From: Canna indica
Lineage: Eukaryota > Streptophyta > Magnoliopsida > Zingiberales > Cannaceae
Length of the DNA stretch: 64,000 nucleotides
Assembly: GCA_034359265.1 (NCBI GenBank)
Contig: CP136890.1
Span: 96,621,501-96,685,500 of the forward strand
Reading direction: 5' to 3'
The position numbers and the translations under genes were made by a program. This document shows positions 21,490 to 32,357 of the stretch, piece by piece. Every line of letters begins with the position of its first letter. Position 1 is the stretch's first letter. A model generated the notes under the pieces. That model made no database searches and had not been told where the DNA came from. It saw nothing but the letters and a program-made list of their open reading frames with translations.

Positions 21490-21709
21490 GATGACAATCT
21501 AAGCATCCACCTCCGCACCAGAGGCGATGGGACTTTACAACTCGGATAGATCTTGGTGTAACAACCTACAGAAAGCCATAGGTGGGTTCTGGTCCTCCGC
21601 CAGCAGCGGCAGAACGAGATCTGGTACCTCGTCGGCACAAGCTTTTTGGCTCAGCATCTTGTTGAGCATGTCGGTGATGGTGTTCGTATTGGTCGACGAT
21701 AGGACTTTC

Positions 21710-21712
<3 letters not shown>
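21490..21712 (-). pseudogene. Second captured fragment of unknown gene, inverted
   Basis: Minus-strand reading gives an open segment with MLSQKACADEVPDLVLPLLA. A diverged plus-strand copy of the same segment is at 22690-22762 and resumes at 28256-28330 on the far side of the copia insertion (MLSQKL...NEVPNPVPPLLAED). A third partial copy is at 22440-22535 on the minus strand. I do not recognise the source; it could be the variable C-terminal region of the same NAC gene. Repetition in both directions fits a foldback element. Confidence 0.4.

Positions 21713-21746
<34 letters not shown>
21713..21746. repeat. (GA)n microsatellite
   Basis: About 17 perfect GA units inside the foldback element. 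Confidence 0.95.
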
Positions 21747-21751
<5 letters not shown>

Positions 21752-21851
21752 GTTATATATAGAGAGGGGGAGGGGGTGTAATATCTTACTGTAAAGCATA
21801 TGTCTGAGCTCAATATGATTTCAGATGGTTGCATTTGCGCCTGCACCTAAA

Positions 21852-21855
<4 letters not shown>

Positions 21856-21922
<67 letters not shown>
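21856..21922. repeat. (TA)n microsatellite, more than 30 units
   Basis: A near-uninterrupted TA run close to the centre of the foldback element. A shorter TA run follows at about 22101-22123. Long TA tracts can form cruciforms and are prone to assembly error. Confidence 0.95.
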
Positions 21923-21927
<5 letters not shown>

Positions 21928-22098
21928 AATAGTGATTCATATAAGGGAAGAAATGAGTTTATAGGTGCAGTGGCAGATGCAACATACTATGTGTCATCTT
22001 GGTAAATGAATTTCCTTTCCTCTTAATTAATTCTTCTTTCTTTATCTCACAAGGTAAAGTAGATAAGTATACCAAGTAAAGTAGATAAGTAGTTTTTG

Positions 22099-22129
<31 letters not shown>

Positions 22130-22762
22130 TATTGTTAATTAATTCTCTGGCGAAGAGTTTGTCATCTGCATCAGAAACCTTTGTTTCATAAGATATTAGA
22201 TTAGAGATACAGATTTATATACCGGAAAAGAATTGTAGCGTAAGTAGTTCTTCTTCTTTGCTTTTCTATGGTTTTGAGATACAGATCTTTTCTTTCCATT
22301 TCCTTTGTTTTAATGGCTTTTAACATCTATATATCTTGATCTTTATTTCTTAATTAGTTAATTAATGGAAGACAGAACTGAGGGGTTGGAAAGTGAAAAG
22401 TGGAAAGGAAATAGTATTTTTTAGGGGAGGAAAATTAGGTCAGTTCTTTTGGCTCAACATCTTGCTGAGCATGTTGCTGATGGTGTTCGTCTTGGTTAAT
22501 GATAGGACTTCTGGCTGAGAGAGAGAAGATGCTCCCTTCCATTGTCAGCAAACACTCTGCGGAGCGTGGGGCGGAGTGAGGCCCGGAAGCATGTATCTGG
22601 ATTCAAAGTTGGTGCATGTGCTTCATATCACACCCCTTTGAAATCATCTTGAGCTCAGACATATGCAGTAAGATATCACACTCCTCTCTCTCTCTCGGAA
22701 GTCCTGCCGTCGACCAAGGCGAACACCATCAGCAACATGCTGAGCCAAAAACTTGTGCCAAC

Positions 22763-23460
22763 TGTTGGGAATAATACCAATGCACAACGGAAAACACTTC
22801 TTCCCTACCTTGTGAGAATCAATGGATATACGAGTATAAATTCTAAACACAATTGCAGCAGTAAACAATAAAAGAACACTGCAAATTTTAACGTGGTAAC
22901 ACCTCTCAAAGAACGAGAGGCAATCTCCACGGGACCTAGTCCAGAAATAAACTCCACTATCACCAAATCAAGGTACAAAGGAGTTTAATCAAACTACAAT
23001 CTCTATAACAAAATCTCAACTCTTCTACAGCATCAATCGGTCACCAACAATGACCTAAATCATCAACAAAATAAAAATAACAAGAAGAGTTGGAGAAATG
23101 TTACCAAGAACACAGTAGTGTTCACAGAATTTTGGGCAGTCTAGAAATGCCAAAATCCGATCTCCACCGTTAATAATGAAGAACTATGAGTCAGGAATCT
23201 CCAATAAAAATTTCAGCTCGATCGGAGAAAGTTTGACCATGCGATCGTGCATTTGATGAAGACGGGACAGAGCTGAAAATTATGTGCGAATCTCACTCTA
23301 AAACTCCTCTTTTTCTTTTCTCTATTTCTCTTTCTAGGTGGCTGATCTTAATTGCTGTAACTTAACTTTTCCAACAAGTTAAGTTTATTTATATTAGGGA
23401 TAAAATCCTAGTGACATGTGAGCTTGGGCCTTCTCCACATAGGAGTGACCCAACCCAACA
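22763..23460 (-). repeat. 3' LTR of the copia element
   Basis: 698 bp, TGTTGGGA...CCCAACCCAACA on the plus strand, directly repeated at 27537-28250. Flanked outside by CCAAC. Confidence 0.95.
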
Positions 23461-23470
23461 AATCTCCCCC

Positions 23471-25195
23471 TCACGACGTAGTGGAGGACCTCGCCATCCC
23501 GGCGATCGAGCAACATGTTTCAAGCTTTCCCTTTGACAATGCATTGGTCAGCATATCAGCACCATTGTCATCTGTATGAACTTTCACCAACTCTAATATC
23601 TTGGATTCCAATACATATCGTATCCAATGGTAACAGATATCAATATGCTTTGATTTGAAATGATGACTCGAATTTTTAGCTAGGTGAATAACACTTTGGT
23701 TGTCGTAGAACAACTCATAACGGTCTTGCTTGAATTCAAGTTCCAAGAGAAAATTTTTCAACCACAATAACTCTTTGCAAGCTTCTGTTGCTGCAATGTA
23801 CTCTGCCTCTGTAGTTGACAATGTAATACACTTTTGTAATTGTGACTGTCATGCTATAGCTCCCCCTGCTAATTTGATCATATAACATGATGTAGACCTT
23901 CGAGAATCAACGTCTCCAGCATAGTCTGCATCTGCAAAACCAATCATCAAAGGCTTCTCACCACCAAAACTGAGGCTCAAAATGGTTGTACCTTTGAGAT
24001 ATCTCATAATCCATTTCACAGCGTTCCAATGCTCTTTACCTGGATTAGAAGTGAAACGACTTACAACACCAACTGCATGAGCAATGTCCGATCTAGTGCA
24101 CACCATAGCATACATCAAACTTCCAACTGCTGAGGCATAAAGAACTTTCTCCATTTCTCGCTTCTGTTCATTAGTGACTGGACATTGTTTGACACTTAAC
24201 TTAGAATGAGGAGCAAGAGAGCTACAAACAGATTTAGTCTCATCCATGTTAAATCTTTGAAGTACCTTCTTGATGTACTTCTCTTGTGACAAATGAAGCT
24301 TCCTCGCATCTCTATAACGGGTGATTGTCATGCCCAAAATATGTTTTGCAGGACCTAAATTTTTCATGGCAAAAGACTTACTTAATTACTTCTTCAGCCC
24401 ATCAATCCTGGAAGCATTCTTGCCAACAATCAGCATATCATCCACATATAACAAAAGGATGATAAAATTATCATCAGAGAATCTATGTACAAACATACAA
24501 TGATCTAAAGATGTCTTCTTGTAACCATGCTCCCCCATAACTGATTCAAACTTTTTATACCATTGTCTAGGAGTCTGCTTCAAACCATAAAGACCCTTCT
24601 TAAGTTTGCACACATAATCCTCTTTACCTCCTACTATGAAACCCTCTAATTGTTCCATATAGATCTCTTCTTCCAAATCACCATGAAGAAAGACTGTCTT
24701 CACATCCATCTGCTCAATCTCCAAATCAAGACTAGCAGCTAAGCCAAGCACTATACGAATGGAAGACCTCTTCACAACAGGAGAGAAAATGTCATCAAAG
24801 TCGATTCCCTTCCTTTGACCAAATCCCTTAACAACCAGTCTTGCCTTGTATCGAGGCTTCGAGCTATGTTCTTCAATTTTTTTCCTGTATACCCATTTGT
24901 TCTTCAAGGCTCTCTTACCCATAGGTAATTTCACCAACTCATAAGTATGGTTTTCATGCAAAGATTTCATCTCATCTTGCATAGATTCATTCCACATCTC
25001 TTTATCTTCATATTTCATGGCCTCTGTAAAGCACTCAGGTTCTCCTCCATCTGTTAGTAAAATAAACTCATGTGCAGAATACCTTGATGAGGGTCTTCTA
25101 TCTCTAACAGACCTCCTAAGTGTACCTGTTGAAATCTCCAAGGTTGGTTGTTCATTAGGAGCATCTTCATTGTCTCTATCTATAGGATCATCCAT
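23471..25195 (-). pseudogene. Copia reverse transcriptase and RNase H region
   Basis: Minus-strand frames: 25195-24386 holds the reverse transcriptase (GKRALKNKWVYRKKIEEH at its start, FSPVVKRSSIR, MDVKTVFLHGDL, and the catalytic LLLYVDDMLIVG). 24367-23849 continues with the connection region (KNLGPAKHILGM, SRRSTSCYMIKL). 23821-23471 is the RNase H end (MSTTEAEYIAATEACKEL). A stop separates the first two frames near 24385 and another break lies between 23849 and 23821. The YVDD motif itself is intact. Not functional as one polyprotein. Confidence 0.9.
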
Positions 25196-25204
25196 TTCTC
25201 ATGT

Positions 25205-26305
25205 ATCAACATCATGTTGATCACTTTGAGTGTCAATTGCATCATGTTGATTACTTTGAGTCTCAACTGTAGCTTGTTGTTCTCTTAGTGCGAGAGGAAC
25301 AACATCAAAATTAATACTCTCCACTTGGTTGAGATATTGACTTCTTTGTAACATCAATATCCTTTAATGTATGATCTTCCACAAAGACCACATCTCTGCT
25401 TCGAATAACATTTTTATCAATAGGATCATAAAGCTTGTAGCTAAAATCATCCATGCCATAACCCAGAAATATACACTGCTTTGTCTTCACATCAAGCTTG
25501 AATCTCTCATCTTTAGGAATGTGAACAAAAGCTTTGCACCCAAAAACTCGCAAGTGATCATAAGAAACATCTTTACCTGACCACACTTTCTCTGGCACTT
25601 CATGTTGTAGAGGAACACTTGGTGAGTGATTCAAAACATGCACAACTGTGCTCAAAGCTTCACCCCAGAAGGACTGTGACAATCCAGCTTGTGAAAGCAA
25701 ACATCTCACCCTTTCCGATCAATGTTCTATTCATCCTTCAGCCACGCCATTCAACTGTGGAGTTTTAGGGGGAGTTTTCTGATATCTAATTCCATGTTCT
25801 TTACAGTAGATATCAAACTGTCCTATGTATTCACCACCATTGTCTGAACGGATGCATTTTAGCTTCTTCCCGGTCTCTCTCTCAACTAAAGCATGAAATT
25901 ATTTGAATGCAGCAAACATTTGGTCTTTAGTCTTAAATGTGTAAACTCATATCTTCCTTGAGTGGTCATCAATAAATGTCACGAAGTAGAGAGAACCACC
26001 AAGTGTTTTTGTCTTCATAGGACCACATACATCAGAATGCACCAAATCAAGTATCTCTGACTTCCTAAAAGGCAGATGATTCTTGAAAGAAACTCTGTTT
26101 TATTTCCCAGCTAAGCAATAAGAGCACTTCTGCAACTCTGTACTCTTCAACCCAAACAACAAATTCTTTCTGGCCAAAGCAGTCATGCCTTGCTCACTCA
26201 TGTGACACAACCTCTTATGCCACAACTCAGTTCCATCAATTGACTATGCTGCATTAACAACATCATTGACCACTTTTGCTTGAGTCATGTAAAGTGTAGA
26301 TAACT
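25205..26305 (-). pseudogene. Copia integrase region, broken
   Basis: The frame 25709-25311 carries the end of the integrase core and following region (SQSFWGEALSTVVHVLNHSP, FGCKAFVHIPKDER). Between 25710 and 26305 the core remains recognisable at nucleotide level but is cut by stops and frameshifts. A further stop lies near 25196, before the reverse transcriptase frame. Confidence 0.75.
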
Positions 26306-26317
26306 TAGCACCTCTCG

Positions 26318-27492
26318 CTACAACCATGGAACCTTTGATGAGCTTCCAAGCATCAAGTGAGAAGTGTCATAATCTTCATCACATAGCTTGCCAACTGACA
26401 GAAGGTTCAGTCGAATGTCTGGAATATGCTTCACATGTTTGAGAAGCAATCTGGTACCATTAGAAGTTTCCAAACAAACTTCTCCTATACCGGCACATTT
26501 AGCAATGTCTTCATGAGTCATTCTCACATCACCAAAATTACCATGAATATAAGAGGTGAAAAAATTCCTCTTTGATATGACATGTATAATGGCTCCACTA
26601 TCAACTACCCAACTAGTTGACTTATCAACAAAGTTCGCAGATTCATACTCTTTAACCAAAAGGAAATCATCAGAAGTAGTATTAACATCTTCATCACTGT
26701 TGTCTTCCCTCTTTTTCCCTTTGTCTTTGCTCGCCTTATTGTTGTTGTTCTCCTTCTTCAGCTTCCAACAATACTGTTTAGTGTGCTCTTTCACACCACA
26801 ATGATAACACTTGACATTCTTGTATCTGCCTTTGGATTTGCCTCTGCTTTGGTCTCTATTATGAGGACCTCGGCTTTTGTTTCTCCCCTGGATTCAGTTA
26901 CCATGACATCTGATTGTGAAGAACATTGTGACTTTCTTCGCATCTCTTCATTCAAAATACTACTCTTGGCAAGATCCATAGAAATCACACCATTCATAGC
27001 AGAATTGGACAATGAAGATCTAACTTGATTCTGGTAATGAGCCAAGGAGAAACAATCCTTGAATTTCTACATCAAACTTGATACCCATAGCAGATAGCTG
27101 ATTAATAATTCCTTGAAAGAGTGAAAGTTGTTCAGATGATCTGTCATAGGAGACCCATCCTGATATCTTAAGGCCAACAACTGCTTTATCAAGAACATCT
27201 TGTTATTCCCAGTCTTCCGTGCATACAACTGTTCAAGGTGCGTCCATAGGGCCCAAGCATCTGTCTTCCTAGTAATATGGTTCAACACATTATCGTCTAC
27301 CCACTGTCTGATGTAGCCACACACTTGTCTATGCAACAACTTACACTCATCATCTGTTTTATCTTCAGGCTTTTTGGTGGAAAAAATTGGTCCATGAAAA
27401 TTCTTCACTTAAAGCAGATCTTCCATCTTTGCTTTCCACATAGTATAATTAGAACCATTCAACGTAACCATCCTACTCGTGTTAACTTCCAT
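26318..27492 (-). pseudogene. Copia gag, zinc knuckle and protease region
   Basis: Gag starts at the ATG 27492 (LNGSNYTMWKAKMEDLL, typical copia gag) but meets an in-frame stop at 27411-27409. The frame then continues (27408-27067) with the UBN2-like core (WALWTHLEQLYARKTGNNKM). A frame break lies near 27050. The CCHC zinc knuckle CYHCGVKEHTKQYC is at about 26770-26805. The protease motif SWVVDSGA is intact at about 26600, followed by isoleucine where threonine is usual. Nonsense and frameshift lesions make this copy inactive. Confidence 0.85.
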
Positions 27493-27536
27493 TGTTCACC
27501 ACAATCAAATATTAACCAATTGCTATGATACAACTT

Positions 27537-28250
27537 TGTTGGGAAGAACACCAATGCACAACGGAAAACACTTCTTCCCTAACTTATGAGAATCAATGGA
27601 TATACTAGTATAAATTCTAAACACAATTACAACAATATATCAATGCAGTATATAATAATAAAATACCATAAATTTTAACGTGATAACACCTCTCAAAGAA
27701 CGAGAGACAATATCCACGGGACCTAGTCCAAAAATAAACTCAACTATTACCAAATCAAGGTACAAAGGAGTTTAATCAAGCTACAATCTCTAGAAAAAAA
27801 TCTCAACTCTTCTACGACATCAACCGGTCACCAACAATGACCTAAATCATCAACAAAATAAAAATAACAAGAAGAGTTGGAGAAATGTCACCAATAACAC
27901 AGTATATGTTCACAGAATTTTTTGGTCAGTCTAGAAATGCTAAAATCCGATCTCCGCCGTTGAGAATTAAGAACTATGAGTCAGGAACCTCCAGTAAAAA
28001 TTTCAGCCCGATCGGAGAAGGTTTGAGCATGCGATCGTGTGTTTGATGAAGACTAGACAAAGCTGAAAATTTTGTGCGAATCTCACTCTAAAACTCCTCT
28101 TTTTCTTTTCTCTATCTCTCTCTCTAGGTAGCTGATCTTAATTGTTGTAACTTAACTTTTCCAACAAGTTAAGTTTATTTATATTATGGATAAAATCCTA
28201 GTGACATGTGGGCTTGGGCCTCCTCCACATAGGAGTGACCCAACCCAACA
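27537..28250 (-). repeat. 5' LTR of the copia element
   Basis: 714 bp, direct repeat of 22763-23460 with scattered substitutions and small indels. Followed outside by CCAAC (28251-28255). Confidence 0.95.
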
Positions 28251-28359
28251 CCAACGAGGTACCAAATCCCGTTCCGCCGCTGCTGGCGGAGGATATGCAC
28301 AAAACAGGAATGTATGGAAGAAAAAATAGCAGATGATGGAGTGCAGCATACGAGGTAAA

Positions 28360-28450
28360 TCCCAAGCCTCGCACTTGTTCGATCAAGTCGACCTCGCCGA
28401 TGGCGATGTCGTGGAAGCTGACGTCAATGACGTTCTTGGTAAGGCCAGCG
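28360..28450 (-). pseudogene. Captured NAC fragment, right arm (inverted copy)
   Basis: Minus-strand reading gives FHDIAIGEVDL followed by a shifted remnant of NKCE, the same NAC subdomain as at 21163-21254 but in the opposite direction. It is preceded by (GA)n and the right terminal repeat, mirroring the left arm. Confidence 0.7.
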
Positions 28451-28703
28451 TCGGTAGAGAGAGAGAGAGAGAGAGAGAGGTGGGACCCGATGGATATTAA
28501 AAGAGCTGATATGACAAGTGGAGTTTTTTAAAATTATTTATGGATCACCACGTCAGCGAAATAACGGCCACACTCACGGTTTGCAAACGGGAGGCCATTA
28601 TTGAAACCAATTCGAAAATTCTTATATACAATTAAGGTCAATCAAATGATTGGCCAAAATTGAGAAATTCGTGAAAGTCGAGGTCATTTTCGTCTAATAA
28701 CCC

Positions 28704-28903
28704 TAAAGAATATCACCTAGGTGGTTTCTAACAACAATACCAATGCCAGAGTTATTCAAAAAATAAGAGGCATCACAGTTTATTTTGATATAGCTGAAGA
28801 TTGGTGGGATCCATCTAAGAGAAGTTGGATGTTTCACTTTAGGTCTTCCCTCAAGGATTATAGGTAGAACTGAGAAATCCAACATAGGAAATATTTTTTT
28901 CAT
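28704..28903 (-). mobile_element. LINE RNase H domain, first piece
   Basis: Minus-strand translation includes KINCDASYFLNNSGIGIVVR and NHLGDIL, the first catalytic aspartate block (K-x-N-x-D-A/G) of plant LINE RNase H. It ends at the right target duplication of the foldback element; the frame resumes at 20876 with YAEC. Confidence 0.8.
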
Positions 28904-28984
28904 TAAGCACGAAAATTAAGTCGTGTTTCATTTCTCATAAATCAGATAAACTATTCGAAAATGACAACTAACTTTTTTATCGAG

Positions 28985-29480
28985 CAACAAATTGAATCGT
29001 CGCTCAAGATAATTAAGTCGCTACCACGAATCCAGGTGTTAATATCCGGCAACACAACATGTAAATGCAATTGAAGAAGATTCAAAACATGCTTAAAAAA
29101 AGAGCAATGACAAAAAAAATGCTCAAAACTTTTATCATATAAACTACACAGAAGACACGAGAAGATAAATTTAGTTCAAAACGCCAAATGTGAGTGAGCA
29201 ATCAGTCATGCATAAGTTTCCAAAAAAATAATTTGATCTTTTCTGGAATACATAAAGACCATATAGAAGACCAATTATAAGAAGAAGCTGACAAAAAAAA
29301 TTATGCTAAAGAAGAAAAAAATACGCTGACACGATAGTAACATTTTCCATAATGTTTTTTTTTCCAAATATAATAATCATCATGGGGAGTTAAAGGAGGT
29401 CCAATCTCATAAATAGAATCATCAATCTCAGCCGAAAATAAAGAATTACACCGATTATAATTCCAACTCACAAATTTTCG
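28985..29480 (-). mobile_element. LINE RVT zinc-binding region, 5'-truncated
   Basis: Minus-strand reading with a few stops gives DDYYIWKKKHYGKCYYRVS, then IPEKIKLFFWKLMHD and CLLCSLYDKSFEHFFCHC. This is the zf-RVT arrangement (W-x-x-G-x-Y-S-V, I-P-x-K-I-K-x-F-x-W, C-x-x-C...H-x-F-x-x-C) that precedes RNase H in plant LINEs. No reverse transcriptase core is seen upstream, so the copy is 5'-truncated near 29480. Confidence 0.75.
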
Positions 29481-30218
29481 ACTGGGATTGGTGATTCCAC
29501 ATATTTCAAAATAAAATTTATTTTGTTTTGATGATTATCACTTATAGTATTTTTGAAATAATATATTGAGGTTATTAACGATAAATTTTATTTATGAGAA
29601 ATCATAAATAAAATACGATAATTATAGTATTTTGATAAATTTTGTAATTGTGTGGAATATAAAATGATAATTTTATAATAATTTTATTAACTATACGGAT
29701 TTCAGCAGAATATAATAATAGTATATTCCACAAATTTTATTTTGATGATTATCATATAGTAAATTTCAAAATAAAATTTATTATCGAAGTTATTAATAAT
29801 TTTATTTATTAACAAATTTATGAGCTTTTCGTGAACCTCAATGTGTGGAATTTTTTCTTATTCATGAACCTCAATGACTAGTATAGATTTAAGCATTCAA
29901 AAGAAATATTTGAATAAGCTATTATCTCCCCTTCTAAGATGACATTTGTTGTATTGCCAAATAAATTATTAAGCAATCTATATTTTTTTTATAGATCTGA
30001 GATATATTTTTTTATAAAAAGAGGAGGAAGACAACGAAAACAAAAAAATATTGAAGTTCATGAAAAAGACAATCAAAATATTAGTTTGAAATAAATAAAT
30101 AAATAAATAATAATTCCAATTACAAATAAAGAGGTATTTTATTAATTATGAAAATGAAAAAAATAGTAATTTAACCTTGGAACAAATAGAGGGAGTGAGG
30201 GTCCGAGGGACGACCAAG
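29481..30218. other. AT-rich spacer
   Basis: Very AT-rich. The motif ttttgatgattatca is repeated (about 29525 and 29735) and short A/T palindromes occur. No gene recognised. Confidence 0.5.
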
Positions 30219-30530
30219 ATGACAATTTGGGAATAGAATAGTGCAACTAGGGATAACAATAATATTCGTTTAGGCGGGTACTTGCGGGTATTTACTCGTT
30301 TATGACGGGTATGAGAGTAGTTTCCTATCCGCGGAGATTTCGTGGATAATTTTTCTTACTCGTTTATTATATGAGGCAGGTACGGATATTATAGTACATG
30401 TACCTGTGGGTACCCGTTAATTGCGAGAATTGGTAAATTATAATATTACTTTAGGCACATATACTAAAAAAATTCTAACCTAATTCAATACACATATACT
30501 TTATGTTTTGAAACCTTATGATGATATTAT

Positions 30531-32071
30531 TGTTGGCTTTAGGTTTTCAACAATAACCTTAATCTCGATCTTAATGGTTTTGATAATAACAAACATGGAA
30601 CTAATGATTTCATTAAAAATATATTTCAGGTTCCATATTGACTAGCGTTCGATGTCCTCGATCAAATAAATCGGAGAAATCGTGAAATCGGAAGGACATT
30701 GATTGTTGCGCTTGGGTTCGTCGCGGAAGTTTCTCGAAGATCGACGAGTGCACCCAAGTCGCTTGGATGAGTCCAAAGATCAAGTCAAAAGCTCTCCAAG
30801 ATAATGCTCGTTGAAAGTCGGAACCCAAAAACGAAGCGCGAAAGAAATAGGCTGAAGAAGTAACATTCAGCCTAGGTTTGGTCGACCGGTCGATCGACCG
30901 ACCGAAGGTAAAGAAAGTAGCAGAGCTACTTCGGTCGACCGATAGAAGCCCAAAACGGGCAGTAGCTCGGGCGGTCGACCCGTCGATTGACCGACCTGCT
31001 GATTCCCGCGATGCAAGATCGCGTCGGTCGACCGAAGGGTCGACCGAATGGTGAAAGAATCGGGCCGAGGCTGGCGGTCGACCAATCGGTCGACCGACCT
31101 GCATATGAGCCACGACGCAATACCGCGTATGGAGGATCGCGCGATCTGTGTCTGGCGGTCGACCGACCACATGGTAAACAGAAGCGATCGAATGACCGAT
31201 CGACCGATGCTTCGATTGGCGCTTCGATCGGCGGCCTGTAACAGATAGTTTTCTATTCGTTGAACGTTGTTTCTTCGCCTGAGTATAAATACACCCAGAT
31301 ATGATTCATTTGATCCTTCTTCCTTGATTCCCACAGTGATTATTGAGCATCTAAAAAGAAGATTCGAGCCTTCCAAAAAGTGATTGCAGTGCGCCCTATT
31401 CCTCTGTCGAGTTCTTCTTCAAGCACCGCCTGCTATTGCCTCAACTCAAAAATTGTTCAAGCTTCACGACTTGACGAGTTGGAGGATTCAAGGCTTGGAA
31501 AAGAGAACGAACACTTGGTTTCACTTTTAGTTCTTTCTGTTGTATTTTTTTATTGTTAATTGTTTCTTAAATTTGTGTTTGTGAAGACTTGGGTGTTAGG
31601 TATTATTGTGTGAAGTGGTATCCTTTGTGAAAAAGAGTAAAATGAATTGTGTAAACTTAGCGCTTACTAGGATTAGTTTTAGTTGTCCCTTAGGTTGAGG
31701 TGGGAAAGAGTTATCGGTAGGAAGACGGGATACTTCCGGGTGTGGAAGTACCTTCGGTTGGAGAGCGGAGTCTTTTCGGGGAAAAGTCATCGTTGTAGGG
31801 GAAACTAATTAATCTAGTAAAATCTAGTTTGGAAATTCTAAGCGGGATGCTTAGATAGTGGAGTAGGCATTAGGGCCGAACCACTATAAAATTATTGTGT
31901 TAGCATTGATTTCATTTTTTGTGTTTAATTATTTTATCATTTATCTTGCTTCTGCATCGCATAATTGTAATTTGCCTAAACGAGTTAAGTAATCGATTAA
32001 AATCGAATTTAGGTAAATCGTATAGTAAACATACTATTCATCCCCCCTCTAGTGTGTCATTTCGTCCAACA
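30531..32071 (+). mobile_element. Solo LTR (1.54 kb), copia-like
   Basis: Begins TGTTGGCTTT and ends TTCGTCCAACA, with exact 5-bp flanks ATTAT (30526-30530 and 32072-32076). A TATA box (gagtataaataca, about 31284) lies about midway, and the 3' end cccccctctagtgtgtca is common in plant copia LTRs. No coding region, so a solo LTR. Frames in this stretch come from the GGTCGACC-rich block and are not proteins. Nested in the hAT-like element. Confidence 0.8.
30880..31164. repeat. Cluster of eight GGTCGACC motifs
   Basis: GGTCGACC starts at 30880, 30933, 30973, 31026, 31038, 31076, 31088 and 31157, with further ccgatcgaccg variants around. The motif is palindromic (GTCGAC core), so the block can pair with itself. 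It lies upstream of the TATA box of the LTR. Confidence 0.95.
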
Positions 32072-32357
32072 ATTATTATCCAAATGTTATGTATTTATCA
32101 AAATGAAATTATTATACTTAAAATTGTTATTAAAATACTCGAACAGTTGAAATATTATTAAAATATAGTAATTTACATTTTTTTAAAAAATATTATGGAT
32201 ACCCGTCAATACTCGTGGGTATTCGTCCTCCACAAATAATTAAATAAATATTCATTTTTAATATTCGCGGAGAATAAATGAATAGCGAGTACCCATTTAT
32301 TTCGTGATACGGGTAGCGGATAAAAACTCCCGTACCCGCCCCGCCCCAGATGACAAT

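Larger units (their letters stand above)
22763..28250 (-). mobile_element. Ty1/copia LTR retrotransposon, full length but decayed (Tnt1/Tork-like)
   Basis: Two LTRs (22763-23460 and 27537-28250) with TGTTGG...CCAACA ends flank the interior, and an exact 5-bp target duplication CCAAC lies outside (22758-22762 and 28251-28255). The coding strand is minus, so the 27537-28250 copy is the 5' LTR. A purine tract (gaggggga) lies just inside the 3' LTR at about 23461-23475. A degenerate primer-binding site (gtatcatagca) follows the 5' LTR. Domains run gag, zinc knuckle, protease, integrase, reverse transcriptase, RNase H, the copia order. Stops and frameshifts break the polyprotein in several places. 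By eye the LTRs differ at some 40-50 positions plus small indels in about 700 bp, so the insertion is not recent. It is nested in the foldback element. Confidence 0.95.
20877..28703. mobile_element. Foldback Mutator-like (Pack-MULE type) element carrying NAC gene fragments
   Basis: The terminal sequence ggttattagacgaaaatgac is present at both ends in inverted orientation. The arms stay similar for about 240 bp, up to a CT/GA microsatellite, and then into NAC-derived sequence. Flanks are TAAATAATA (20868-20876) and TAAAGAATA (28704-28712), a 9-bp duplication with one mismatch, as expected for Mutator elements. Removing the element with one copy of the flank restores an open RNase H frame of the host LINE. 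Further inverted blocks pair 21700-21850 with 22640-22700. No MULE transposase was found. A copia retrotransposon (22763-28250) is nested inside; without it the element would be about 2.3 kb. Confidence 0.8.
30227..32349. mobile_element. hAT-like element, split by a solo LTR
   Basis: The ends have the subterminal style of plant hAT elements: many gcgggta/gggtacccg words at the left (30270-30420) and their complements at the right (32190-32345, ending ccgtacccgccccgccccag). Flanks are ATGACAAT on both sides (30219-30226 and 32350-32357), an exact 8-bp duplication. Inverted end similarity is short (ttggg against the complement of ccccag), so the exact ends are less certain than the duplication. 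No transposase is left. The middle is occupied by the LTR at 30531-32071; without it the element is about 0.58 kb. Confidence 0.6.

Noticed and set aside
30613..31376. Overlapping frames on both strands rich in GRP/RSTD repeats
   Set aside because: They arise from the GGTCGACC motif cluster in the solo LTR; all frames stay open because the repeat is palindromic. No protein family resemblance.
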